Both the position numbers and the translations under genes were made by a program. This document shows, piece by piece, positions 23,521 through 35,162 of a stretch of DNA of 64,000 bases (within the stretch, counting starts at the first letter, position 1; each line of letters begins with the position of its first letter). Origin of the DNA: Chamaea fasciata (Eukaryota > Chordata > Aves > Passeriformes > Sylviidae); NCBI GenBank assembly GCA_029207755.1, contig JARCOQ010000006.1, forward strand, positions 4,380,846-4,444,845, read 5' to 3'. Below the pieces are notes generated by a model. The model saw only the letters and a program-made list of their open reading frames with translations, searched no databases and was not told where the DNA came from.

Positions 23521-26500
23521 GTATGCACAACTCTATAAGTAAACTTCACCAGGAGACAGCCTAGGAATAAAATCCAAGTGACAAAATACATCTGTTCTTT
23601 TTAATAATTACAATATTATTCTTAAAATTACTTAGAAAATGCAAAGGTGATGAAGTCCAGGCCTCAAAAATTGGGGAACATAAATAAATGTAATTAATTA
23701 AATTCATTAAGTGCACGCACCTGAGAGCATTATAATTCAGCCTTTAGTTGCATGACAGCATAATGGGGTTTTTTTTGCTTGTGTTATTGAATGGATTTGG
23801 TGAATATTCCTCCTCAGCATAAGGAGAAATGTATCCGGGATGGGCAGCTAATATTGGTATAAGTACTAGGCTTCTTACCTTCCAAGCTAAAAAAATTGTA
23901 AAATATCTAGTAAATGGGGAAAATTATAGAAAGGAGAAAAAAACCCATTACAATTAAAGAAAACAGAGAACCTGAACATGCAAAACACTGAAGTCATCAA
24001 ATCATTAAGATGATGGTCATCTGACACTTAATATGTCCCGATCAGAGACACTAACTGTAAGTCAGAGATAACAGCACTACATGAAATCACAAGAGATATT
24101 TCATTTCAGCTGGTGAATTCATATTAATTCAGATATCATAAAGACACAAGCACAAGAATGCCTACAAAGAAATACATCAATACTGATCTAGATATATAAA
24201 AAATATGTTTGCAAGAGGACTATTAAAGAAATACTGACAAAGTATGCTCTCTCATCTGATGGGGGAAAACAGCACAAAAGAAAAGAATTTAAAACTCCCA
24301 CCTACGTGCCTTTGTGCAAGTATTCTGATATCTTATTTTTTAAAAAAAGAAGACATAAGACCGTTCCAGGAAACATGAAAAGAATATTAAAAGAAATGTA
24401 GATGTCAAAGTTAGTAACCAGTCACTCAAGCTCAACCAGGAAAAAAAAAATCAAAACTAAAAATAAAGCATTGAGACTCTCTGCGTGCTTAAAAAAAGAC
24501 GGGCTCATTTTCTGTGCTGAATTTGGAGCTGAATAAGGACTTGGTGGAAATAACAGCATCTGTGGCACATTTTTACACCACAGTGACATCAGCACCTCTG
24601 TGGATGAGACGCTTCAGTGCCCAGCACTTGTAGCTTGATGTGCTTCACTTAACCTGTGGGTCCAGGCCAACACACTCATGAAAGCATGAGAACTCTTGGT
24701 CACAGTCCTTTCCAAGGTCATTTTCTTTGCAAAAAGATCAAACAGGCAGTTCAGCCATTCATATGGCCATGCTGCATCAGTAATACCTATGAGAAGCAAC
24801 TATGTCTGGTCTAAATAAGGTTTAACTTCACTGCCTCATTGTGAGGACAATGAGACATTCATGGTCCCTACTCTGGAAAGTGGTTGCTGTCAGAACTAAT
24901 TCATGTGTACCATATAATTCTGCTAAGGCTGAAAAATTTTGCTTAATAAAACTGAATTCCTGGGCGGCTTATGACTGTGATTTACTCAGGGCTTCCATTA
25001 AATAATCACAAAAAGTACAGAATATGTTGGATATTAAACCAGGTTTTAAGGAGGGATAGGGTATACAAAGTACAGCATTGAGCATGGAAAGTGTTTGTGA
25101 AAAATGTACAGAGGCACAGCTCTCCAGCTGGACCCAGAAACTGGAGCAGTTGAGAGTATATCAGGAATTTTTACTTTCTATTACAAAGGAAAACAAACTG
25201 ATGCATCCGTACACATTTAATGCATCAATGAGAAAAAAAAAATTATGTTTTGTTACTGTGATAAAAAATGTTCTAGACCTAGGCAGTTTCTTCATCCTCC
25301 AACTGACTGTAAGGATGAGGGTTGTCCAAAGTCCGTGGAAAATTCTTTACCATGAACTTCACAGAGGTAGCTCCAGAGCCTCATACACAAAATGCTCTGG
25401 CAATTCTGAGATATGAGAGTGTTCTCAGGCAAAAAGCAATAGAAGTTTAGCATAGGGGAAAAACTGGTAAATGTCCTCTAGAGTAACTGGAGTTTCTTAA
25501 GTCCTACTACCTAAGCACAGAGGTCCAGAGAAGCTGATTTTAGCCACAGGATGGATGGTGGTCGTGTCTCTCTCCTGCCCCCAGGGTGGTCTATGATCTG
25601 GGAAAGGCTCAGGATCTAGGGTGCTTCCTTCCCCTTTAGAGTGGCTTGTCACTCTACTACACAGATTTGGTAGCTCTGACTCCGAAAACTGGAAATAACT
25701 TTCAGCAGCAGTCTCACCCTTATATGTTCAAGCATCAGGTTCTTGAACTCAATGCACTTGGTGGACTTTTAACTGAAACTCCAACATGGATGACCAGCAA
25801 ATCCTGTAATTCTTTAGTAGTTATTAATAGTAGTAGTGTAGTGAACCCCAAAGAACCTCACTTTTAAACTCAGACATAATTATTCTGGATGCTGTACAAT
25901 GAAAAAAATATTGGTTCCTGTGCCGAAGAGTTTCATATTACATGCAAAATGGAAGAATAAAGAAAGGAAATATGAAAAAATAAATAGGTAACAGGTGTGA
26001 CAGCATCAGCAGGCCAGCATAGGGACTGGTCTGCTTCTGGGGGGAGCACAGGAAAGGAATGTTAATGACAAACCAGCAGCAAGATGATGATGAATCTTGG
26101 TAAGTAATTACAAGATGGAAAAAGGGTAGACAAGACAAAGGCCACTCAGAAATCTAATGAGTAGGCAAAGGAAGCATCACAGGTCACTTGAAAGGAAGAG
26201 TCAGTTACTAATTTTTCCCTGCCTTGAGCTTGTGTGACTTCAGACCAAGCACACTGGTCAGGATTCCCAGAAGCAGCTTCAGCAACTCATTCTTTACATG
26301 CTTAGTCTGAGATCCTTTAGAAAGACCTGATTTTCAAAGAGCACGGATCTCACCTGCTTTGGAAAATCAGCTCTGTGGCCTATGGTGGACACCAACAGAC
26401 TCAGCTGTTCACCCCCAAATCTCAAGCCAGGTCTGATATTCTTGGTTTATATAACACCTCCATATTCTTATCCCTTCAAAGGAAACAAAAAAGCTTACCG

Positions 26501-27180
26501 GAGTTGATTATCTCACTAGCTACTGAATCCATGTGTGATGGATGAAAGGATACCAAAAAGCAAACAATTATAAAGATGTATTAACCACTAACTGCAAAAG
26601 GCTGGTATACACCTCTGAACAGTTGCACTGGGAAAGGGGAGTTATAAATGGTAAGACTACACAACACACACAGATATAGAGGCAAATAAGGCCAATACCA
26701 GCTAGAATATTACGAACAAATGAAAGTGAGCCAAAATATTACATGTATTAAACTTTCCAGCTATATCTGAGATTTTGAATCTGTTTATTCCATAAAGTGA
26801 AACATTATTTCCCAGGGAATCAGCGAATAGACCTGTAATTTTCCAGTCACATCAGGATACCAGTACAGGTGAGAGAAGATTCACGTTTTATAGATCGCTC
26901 TATTCTGGGGAGTCAGTGCCACGTGACTATCAAAGACACTTCCTTCCATGCTATTTCTCCATCCTGATTTTAAATTAAGCACTAAAGGAGATTGCTGCAC
27001 ATTAGTTATGTGTCTCATATGAGTAATAAAGAACTAACCATACACATTTACAACATTACTAAAGCAATTATAGCTAAATTGTAAGCCAAATCTATTTTAT
27101 TAGTGACTATATGACTCAGAACTATTCCACAATCTCTTCTGCTTACAAAGTCCAACAACTGGGCACCCTATACCCTGATC
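23521..27180. other. Non-coding intergenic DNA
   Basis: AT-rich, with only short domain-free open frames. No element recognised before the CR1 copy at about 27.18 kb. Confidence 0.5.
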
Positions 27181-27752
27181 TCATGACACCCCACCTGGGG
27201 GAATGTGTTCAGCTCTGGGGCCCCCAAAATAAGAAGGACATGGAGCCACAGCTGCTGACATTTTGGCCATGGAGCTCTGGGTGGTGGAGGAGGGCGATGA
27301 AGATGCTCCGAGGGCTGGAGCGCCTCTCCTGTGGAGACAGGCTGAGAGAGCTGCGATTGTTCAGCCAGGAGAAGGCTCTGGGGAAACCTTGCATCACCTT
27401 CCAGTACCAAAAAGGGACCTGTGAGAGAGCTGGAGAAGCACTTTTGACAAGGACATCAAAAGGGCATAGTAATAAGACAAGGGAGAATGGCCGTCCATTG
27501 AAATAGGGTAGATTTAGATTAGATATCAGTTTAGGGAAGAATTTATTTACTGTGAGGGTGGTGAGGCACTGGAACATATTGCTCAGAGAAGTTGTGACTG
27601 ATCCTTCCCTGGAAGTGTTCAGGGTCAGGTTGGATGGGACTTTGAGCAACTTGGTCCAGGGGAAATTGTCTCTGCCCATGGCAGGGGTTTGGAACTAAAT
27701 GACCCTTAAAATCTCTTTGAACCCAAACCATTGTAGGATTCTATGATCTCAT
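27180..27752 (+). mobile_element. CR1 LINE 3' fragment, longest copy in the window
   Basis: Plus-strand blocks appear in the CR1 order: CACCTGGGGGAATGTGTTCA and CAGCTCTGGGGCCCCCAAAA; AATAAGAAGGACATGGAGC; GCTGGAGCGCCTCTCCTGTG; CAGGCTGAGAGAGCTG; GAGAATGGCCG; TTTAGATTAGATATCAG; GAGGCACTGGAACATATTGC; GGAAGTGTTCAGGGTCAGG; and the terminal GATTCTATGATCTC tail at about 27740. It is roughly 570 bp, 5'-truncated and full of indels. Open frames on both strands here are element-derived. Confidence 0.93.
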
Positions 27753-28585
27753 TACATAAAAGATGTTATTGCTATTCCCATGATCCCTATGAGATGACTC
27801 AATACCTTGCTTTACAAGATCAAGCAACTCTTGGGGTTGGAAGAATTGTTTCACATTGTTGAGCTTCACATGGTATTTTCCTACAAAATTTGACAAGATT
27901 TATAAAACATGCACTTTGATTTCAGTAAACAGTTGCACTTCTTTGCTGGCACAGATTCTAATCTTTTTACAAGCTTTGGAGAATGCATTTTCACAATGAG
28001 CTTTTTCAATGCTTTTAGGAAAAGATTGGTACAAAGGGGAAAGAAGAATCAAAAAGAGAGTGAACTGTGCTCCATGAACTTGTTGCATTTCTGTCTCAGG
28101 AATTTCCTCAGCTTGCACCTCAGGTGACATTTACTTGAATTGTCATAAAGAGAGCGAGGAAATGATGCATCAAATAGATTGGCTCACATAGCCACAGTGA
28201 TTCAGTAAAATGTCAGCTTTATACCATACATAGGCAACTAAAGGCTTCATCCTACTGTTAATGAAGTCAACATCAAAAGTCCCACGAACTTCAAAGTGCC
28301 AGGGAGGAGCCTTTTACTCTAGGATGTTTAGCAATGCCTCATGAGATATCCAGACAACAGCTCACCCACTGAAAGACTTCTCTGCCATAGTCGTTAATAA
28401 CGTAGACTGCTTAGAATGTAATTTTACTGCAAGCCTATAGCTGTTGACATTTTGTCCACGGAGCTATACGTGTTGGAACAAAACAGCAGGTCCAAAAGGC
28501 CCTGGAATTCCACAGAAGGCACAACAAAATGCCAAAGCAATGAAATAACTGTATCTACTCACTTTATTTCATAGTATTCACTTTA
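27753..28585. other. Non-coding intergenic DNA
   Basis: No gene seen. It ends with a short direct duplication of ACTTTATTTCAT just before an A-run. Confidence 0.5.
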
Positions 28586-28592
28586 TTTCATT

Positions 28593-28608
28593 AAAAAAAA
28601 AAAAAAAA
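28593..28608. repeat. Poly(A) run of 16
   Basis: Sixteen consecutive A after two copies of ACTTTATTTCAT, followed by a G-rich stretch. It could be a retrocopy tail, but no recognisable body precedes it. Confidence 0.7.
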
Positions 28609-28999
28609 GACGGGGGGTTGGGGTGGGAAACTAAAACATTGGGAAAGAACACTGTGTCACTGTGTAACATGAATTTTTTATTTCTTTGGCTATTTTTGTC
28701 TCTTTCTGCTGCTTGTGTAACATACTGCATGAATCGATGTGCAGATTCTGCTTGCATCCCTCAGGCTGAATTGATTTGATCATTATCTACAAGAGGAGAC
28801 GTCTGTACAGATTATCAAGTCTGACTGCAGGGTCTGAAATTGTTAATTAAAATATAGATGAGATAAAAGAAAACACCAGCAATTACATCACCGTCTCCAG
28901 GAACGACGTCTTAGTTCTCAGTGCTACGACCTGGGGATTTACTACGCTTATCAAAGGGTTAGGAAGCATTTAGGATGAAACCAAGGTTAGGGTAACCCT

Positions 29000-29170
29000 C
29001 TCGCCTGTTCTGCCATCAAACCAGCGCTCCGGGGGGAAAGTTTCGGTGGCTGTGATTAAACCACGCCGAGAAATGTCTCAGCAGACCTGGCAGGCGTTTC
29101 TCGAGGCAATGGCACCACCTGCAGACCGCGCCGGGAGCACGGACGGCGCCGCTGCTGCTCGCAGGGGCCA
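29000..29170. promoter_or_regulatory. Small CpG-rich patch
   Basis: About 15 CpG dinucleotides fall within roughly 150 bp, densest at 29125-29162, inside otherwise CpG-poor DNA. Such patches often mark enhancers or minor promoters. No exon or known motif anchors it. Confidence 0.4.
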
Positions 29171-32100
29171 GCTCCCTTAGGGTTATTCCTTTCCCCCCGT
29201 GTCCCTTCAGCCACACCGGACACAACTCCCCCCTTTTCTATTCCTTCCTGGATAATACTCTCCCGTGCTTTTGCTCTTCTCACTCAGTTGTTTCCCAAGC
29301 CTTCCCGCCTGGTCCCCGCTCCTCTCCATCCTGCTCATCCACTTTGGGATCCCATTTCCTTCCTCCTGCCCCGGTTGCCCCCTGCACCGTCCCACCAGGC
29401 AGCTGGAGGGGGGGAAACCACAGGGTATGAGCACCCTGTGCTTTCCTGCACTTTGTACTTCTCAAGGCCTCAAAAGGTTTAGAACGCCCCATTCAGGGAA
29501 CGCATCGCTTACCAGTTTAGCTAATTTAAAATTTTGTGTTGTTTGCTGAACCAATAAATAGCAAATTGATGATTGATAGACCGCTGTAAACTAGTGACTG
29601 ATAATTAGATTGCTATATTAAATAATTACATTGAATACTCTCAACCCATGAGCTGGGCATGCCCACACTCAGGATAAAGCCTTTGTGTGTACAACGTGAA
29701 AAATTTATTTTCCGCTCTAGGACGCTGCAAGAGGAGATAAAGTCTTGCTTTGCCCAACTGGATCCCATTGTCTCAAGCTACCTTTGCCTACAGTATTTAT
29801 TTACCATTACTTCTTTTAAGGAATGCAAATGCTACTCTTTCTTTCCTTTTGAAAAGGTGCCTGCCACAAGGTTTACCGCCAGCAGGATTATACATTGCAT
29901 TTGAGTATCTGAGGGCGGTGAGCTAAGAGGAACACATGAACGAGTGAAATTGTTCTCCCTTTTTCTGAGAACATCAGTCTTTGAGGTTTTTTGCCGTAAG
30001 GAGTAAAACTGTTACCAAAAATTTGCTGTGATACCTTTCCTACACACCCCAGTTGCTGCCCTATTTGCTGTCTCGTCCTGGCTGGAGCAGAGCTGCTGGC
30101 CTCAGCTCCCCTCTTCTTCCTCCAGCCCAGAGATATTTCTTCCATCTTTCCTTCAGGAAGAACTGAACAATGAATGACACTTCTTGCTTTTCAGTTGATT
30201 CCAACAAGCATCCACACTTTAAATGGAGAGAAGATCTTTATATAGAAAAGTTCTGGAAGAAAAAAAGATGTGGTCTGACTGTTTCTATTGTGTCATTAGC
30301 ATTAAATTAAAACAGGAGGAGGTGAAACAGTCAGCAGCATCTGTACTCGCTGCCTGAGAAACCATTACCAGTTACCAGAAGAAAGGAATTCCTTGGAAAC
30401 AACAACTTTAGAAGCCAGAAGGAAGTTGCACAGCTCTCAGTGGTGAAGGCAGAAGTTCTCATAACTCAGCAACAGGCTAAAGATATGTCCTGAGTAATAA
30501 CAGCTCATCAAGATGTGGCTGAAACTGTTGTTACTACAGCCCCTGGTAACCAGTCAAGCCCTCCAGGCTGCAGACAGTCCAACCACACAGCTACTAGGAA
30601 TGCCATCACAGGGTTTTTTTTCTTTTTCATAGTGCTTAAAAATCCTTAAAAGGGATTAAGAACCCTGCGATGAGGGTAATTACTATTTTCTCTACTTGAC
30701 AAGCCAGGAAAATGAGATCTGGAAACTTTAACTGACATATGCAAAATGCTCCATGTTATAATTAAGAGATCAGAGCTCCTACCTTTGGGTTCAAGTTGCT
30801 GAATTACTCTATGTTTATATACGATGTAAATGGGATTACTTTAAAAGAAGGTTTAGAATGAGTCTTGACTTCTAAATTTCCCTTCTGGTTTTGTCACTTA
30901 CCTATTTAACAAAATGCAAAAGGCATATGTAAACCAAGCCACACCTGTTTCACATTTGCAGCCTTTAATCTGCTAATGACTAGGAAGCTTCCTGATGCCT
31001 ACAATGAAAATATTTGACAGCAAATATCATTGCCATTATATATACTTTTGTATTTATACAGAAGTGTGAATATCAAGAATTGGGAAGTTTACTCAGGAGT
31101 AACAAAGCAGAAGGAAACAGACAAGGGACTTTACAGAGTTTCTCACTCTAGGGAGATATGGTAAATATCTGATTTTGCCTGGAAACAAAGCACATTCTAC
31201 TCCCTACACTTATTGCCCTACAGGACTTGAAGCAACATTGCTGAGCATTCTGTACTATGAACAGCAAGAGTTTTGGTTACTACATGCAGGGGAAAAGATT
31301 TGTGCTGCTCTGAACCCCATTACACTCACATGATAATCTTGGACTTCTGTTCTGTTTTGTTCTGTAGAGAGTTTAGTATTGCTGTCTCCTCTAAGACCAT
31401 GAAAAATGTCTGCCCTTTTGTAATTTGTTTTTTTTTCATCTTTATTAGAAGAACAAAATGAATTTTTGAGCCAACATATTTAGGGCAGCGGTGAGATAAA
31501 TTGCTGTCAGACGGTTCTAATTCTGAATGCATGATCCAGAGAACAACAGCTTCCTCACAGGCAGACAGGAGTTCTCTACCAGCCCGTTTTTTAAATCCAC
31601 CGTACAATTAATCAGGTTGATGCAGTCTATCAGCACCTGTACGTTATCTTTTGATGCAGACAAAAATATACAGTCCATAATTTTCATGGTCTAGAGCTCA
31701 AGTACGTTCGTGCATCCTGTGACCTGAGAACTTCTACAGAAACTCTGTGCACTTGTATCACTGTCAGCCTGGGGAGGACTGGTGAAAGGAAAAGCATTCC
31801 TCAGATCGGCCTAGGAAGAGCTCTGCATCATCAGAGGTGAGGTGAAACTTGCTGTGACGTGTGACTGGGACAAGCACAGCGTGTGGGCTTGTGCAAGTCC
31901 GACACGCAGAATCACATTAGCAGGTGCTGAGATGAGTCCCAGGATATTACAGCATTGGCAAACGATTGCTGTAGAAGTAAATATTGGCTAACACAGGGCT
32001 GTGTCCCCAGGACCCTTTGAACTGGGGCACTGTGGCATTTCAGTGTGTCTACAGACAAAAGACACTCAGAATGACCTGTAAGGAACTCTGTACTCGAGTG

Positions 32101-33475
32101 ATTACTTCTCACCAGTCAAACACCAAGACAAGGGTGAAGGGACACTGTGTTCTAAGAAGTGGACACCGTAAATAACTGCAGGGTTTGTGGTAATGACTCC
32201 TGTGGCCGCAGTCAGGGTGGGAAGCACTGTACTGATGATTATGACTCATCAGGAACTGAAAATTTTTCATGTGAGTTGGCTTAATGATAATGTATAAGTA
32301 AACATTCTGAAGACTGAGAAAGGCAACAAAAAGATTTTTGATGTAAGGTGCAAACCTCTGAGTGTGGTCAGCATTTTAAGAAAGAATTCAAGGTGTTACA
32401 GACAAGAAATTATTCTTATCAGAATAAAGCATGAAACGTCTTGTAAATTTTTTCCCCTGCCCTGTACAAAATTTACAATTAAAATATAAGGACCAAGGGC
32501 CTTCCAATATTTATGGATAATTTTCTATCGAAAGAGCCTTGAAATGCAGTCGCATTCCCCTCTTCTAGGACGAAAGGTGTGAGTAGCTTTGGGGTGGCAC
32601 ACATACTGGTGGGACAGAGGCACCTGGGGCTGGATGCCTTACTCTTGCCATCAGTATCATTCACCAGCAGAGTATCGCAGGTCACGACTGCTCAGCAAAA
32701 ACACAGAGTTATTAATACCTTATCCTGAGAGATTCACAGCCGAGAAGCAAAACCAGGGACTGATCCCCTGTCTCTGACAGAACGTGGGGCACAGCTCTCT
32801 ACCAGGGGAGCATGGCTGTCCATGGTTTCGTGTCACTTAAAAGCAGAAGCTATGGATGACACAGGAAAATCCAGTGAACATAAGCCTATTCCTTCGTCAT
32901 ACAGAATAAAACCTGCAAACAAGCAACAAAAAAAGTTTGTCCTAAACTGGGGCCTGTGATTTGTAAGAGACAGAAGTCATCCCCAGGGCTGGCGTAGGTA
33001 CAGTGGTGTAAAACTATCACCTAAACCAAGGGTAAAGGTGGCAATATTTCAGAAATTCGGATAACGTTGTATCAGCAACAGCATTTTTCGACCCTTTCTG
33101 TGATTTTCACTTGCTTCCACCCAGGCTTTCATCAGCGTGCTGGGAAAACTGTGTTTGTGAAGCATTCCTAAAGGAGGTAAGAGGATAATGGGAATTTCAA
33201 TCACGACCGAGCTCAGCAACTCACCTGTATCAGCCAGCACAGTGCAATTCTTGACAGTGAAGTCATTACTCTTCCATTATTTATTATTTCAGCCAGAATA
33301 TTGTAAATACTTAGACATAACAAATCAGGCCATCATCCAAGCAAAAAACGGTATCCCTCCTAAAAACTTAATAAATTAATGACACTACTAAAAAATCTTA
33401 CTACGAAATATCATTGGGGATGAACACTAAAGAAGCCCAGAGGGTTAAGGGTACGTGTTTGCTCAACGATTTTTA
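29171..33475. other. Non-coding intergenic DNA
   Basis: Pyrimidine-rich near 29180-29400, AT-rich after that. Short open frames only. No element recognised. Confidence 0.5.
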
Positions 33476-33479
33476 CTTT

Positions 33480-33700
33480 TATATTCCTCGCTGGCCTGCC
33501 TCCGCAGGAGCATCGCTGGGCTCTGTCACCTGCTCCCGGCTTGTCACTAGAGGGCAACGAAGGTCCCCAGAGCGCGGGTTCCCTGCAAAGCCTCGGCTCC
33601 CCGGAGCGCCCGCTTTTCGCTTTCAGTGCGAGCCTGCCAGGACGGTCAGAGAATGGTTTCGCCCTTAAATCCTGACGCTGCGAAATGGGGCAGGCAGAGC
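33480..33700. promoter_or_regulatory. CpG-rich patch containing a CTCF-like site
   Basis: Some 17 CpGs lie in about 200 bp, between AT-rich flanks. It contains a near-consensus CTCF core (listed separately). This is what an insulator or distal regulatory element in the gap between two CpG-island promoters would look like. Function is inferred. Confidence 0.4.
33544..33557 (+). promoter_or_regulatory. Candidate CTCF-binding site
   Basis: TCACTAGAGGGCAA agrees with the CTCF core CCASYAGRKGGCRS at 12 of 14 positions, including the whole AGRKGGC heart. The two differences are at the edges. Confidence 0.45.
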
Positions 33701-34248
33701 CCACGGAGGACAGCATCCCCTGCACCTCCAGCTACACCCTCCGCATGGAGACAAGAACAAGCCCTGTCCATTTCGGCTTTTAGCCCTCGGGTGCATGTCC
33801 TTACCCATCCCCTGCAGCTCTTGAGATGCTTGTGCAAAGCAGTGTGACAATGCTGACGAGGACACGTCTGCATTTTGCTGGAAGGGGATAGGGAAGTGAT
33901 ATCCCGCTGGCAAAGGCCTCTGCTGCTGGGATATGATATACACAGCTGGGAAGGAGCAGCTGCGCTCTGCAAGACCGGGGGAAATGGCACAAACTAGATG
34001 TCCCTTGCTCTACAATGCCCGTGCACACAGTGCAGCCGCTGACCTGTGACTGCTGTCGAGGCTTGGCTGGGACCCGGAGTGCCAGGGGGATGTGGGGGTG
34101 GGTTCTCATCCTGAATCAAAACATTCTGCCGGCTCCACCACCCCCAGGTGCAGCCCAGCACAGCACCTCAGCATGCAATGAAACACAAGGCTGCAGGTGC
34201 ACCTCTTGCTTCCCGTCCTCCTTCCCTGCCACCGTGCTGCGGGAAGAA

Positions 34249-34396
34249 TTCCTTCCTTCCTTCCTTCCTTCCTTCCTTCCTTCCTTCCTTCCTTCCTTCC
34301 TTCCTTCCTTCCTTCCTTCCTTCCTTCCTTCCTTCCTTCCTTCCTTCCTTCCTTCCTTCCTTCCTTCCTTCCTTCCTTCCTTCCTTCCTTCCTTCC
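34249..34396. repeat. (TTCC)37 microsatellite
   Basis: Exactly 37 uninterrupted copies of TTCC (148 bp). With the adjacent TCCC array it makes a pyrimidine tract of almost 190 bp. TTCC arrays are mirror-symmetric, so intramolecular triplex formation is possible. The SFLP-type repeats read in every frame are an artefact of the tetramer. Confidence 0.98.
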
Positions 34397-34436
34397 TCCC
34401 TCCCTCCCTCCCTCCCTCCCTCCCTCCCTCCCTCCC
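34397..34436. repeat. (TCCC)10 microsatellite
   Basis: Ten copies of TCCC directly continue the TTCC array, with a clean switch of unit at 34396/34397. Confidence 0.97.
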
Positions 34437-34469
34437 TCCTATCCTTCCTCCTTCCCTCCTTTCCCCCAT

Positions 34470-35040
34470 TTCTTGGCCTGTAGGTCTCACCCTTGCATTT
34501 TGCCAGTGAAAAAAACCATGGAAAAAGCAAAATTCTAGCGATTTTAAGCCCCAGCAAAGGATCCCAGACCAGAAGAGTGAAAGGTCAGTTATGGACTTAG
34601 GCAAGCTCATAATAACTGGGAGGTTTGGTGGAGCCTGTCAACCGCACCTCTCAGCACAGACCCTGCTGTGCGACCTCCCGTTCCCTCCAGCTGCGGCCAC
34701 TGCTCTTTCCAAAACAGATAAACAAGTGGCATTTATTTATTGCTGAGGTATTATAATTTTTTATACTGCAGTCAGGCTGCAGGAGAGTGTGGGACTGGCA
34801 AGAAGGAAAGAAAAGATCATTGGCTGGCTATGAATTAAGGCTTTCGATAACAATTAGAGCAGATTAGATTAGAAGCATGGGAAAATACTGGTCTAGTCAG
34901 TTTTTCTGCGTCGATTTTCACATGCTTTCTGTTTTTCCAAATGGTATATTTGTTACATTTCCCAAAGTCTCATATGGAAAGTTAAAATGGGAAAATACGT
35001 GGTCCAATCCCTACTTTGTTGTATAAATACATCTCTCGTT
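34470..35040. other. Non-coding spacer
   Basis: No gene or element seen. AT-rich towards the right. Confidence 0.5.
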
Positions 35041-35042
35041 AA

Positions 35043-35162
35043 ATATATATATATAAACACACATACATATGTTCTGTACACACATGTATATACACAAAAT
35101 ACATGTATATAAATATATACACATATACATTGTCTATACATACATATGTATGTATACATGAT
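35043..35162. repeat. AT/CA-rich simple-repeat tract
   Basis: Mixed (TA)n, (CA)n and ACATATGT-type words, including a (TA) run at 35043-35054 and several small palindromes such as ACATATGT. Low-complexity alternating purine-pyrimidine DNA. Confidence 0.85.

Noticed and set aside
27111..27731. Open frames of 131 and 156 codons on opposite strands
   Set aside because: They fall within a truncated CR1 3' end; element-derived, not a host gene.
28593..28608. Processed pseudogene ending in the 16-A run
   Set aside because: No recognisable coding body or usable poly(A) signal precedes it at the right distance. It may just be a homopolymer.
34015..34610. Ser-Phe-Leu-Pro and Glu-Gly-Arg-Lys repeat proteins of up to 164 residues
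   Set aside because: Artefacts of the TTCC/TCCC microsatellite, open in all frames on both strands.
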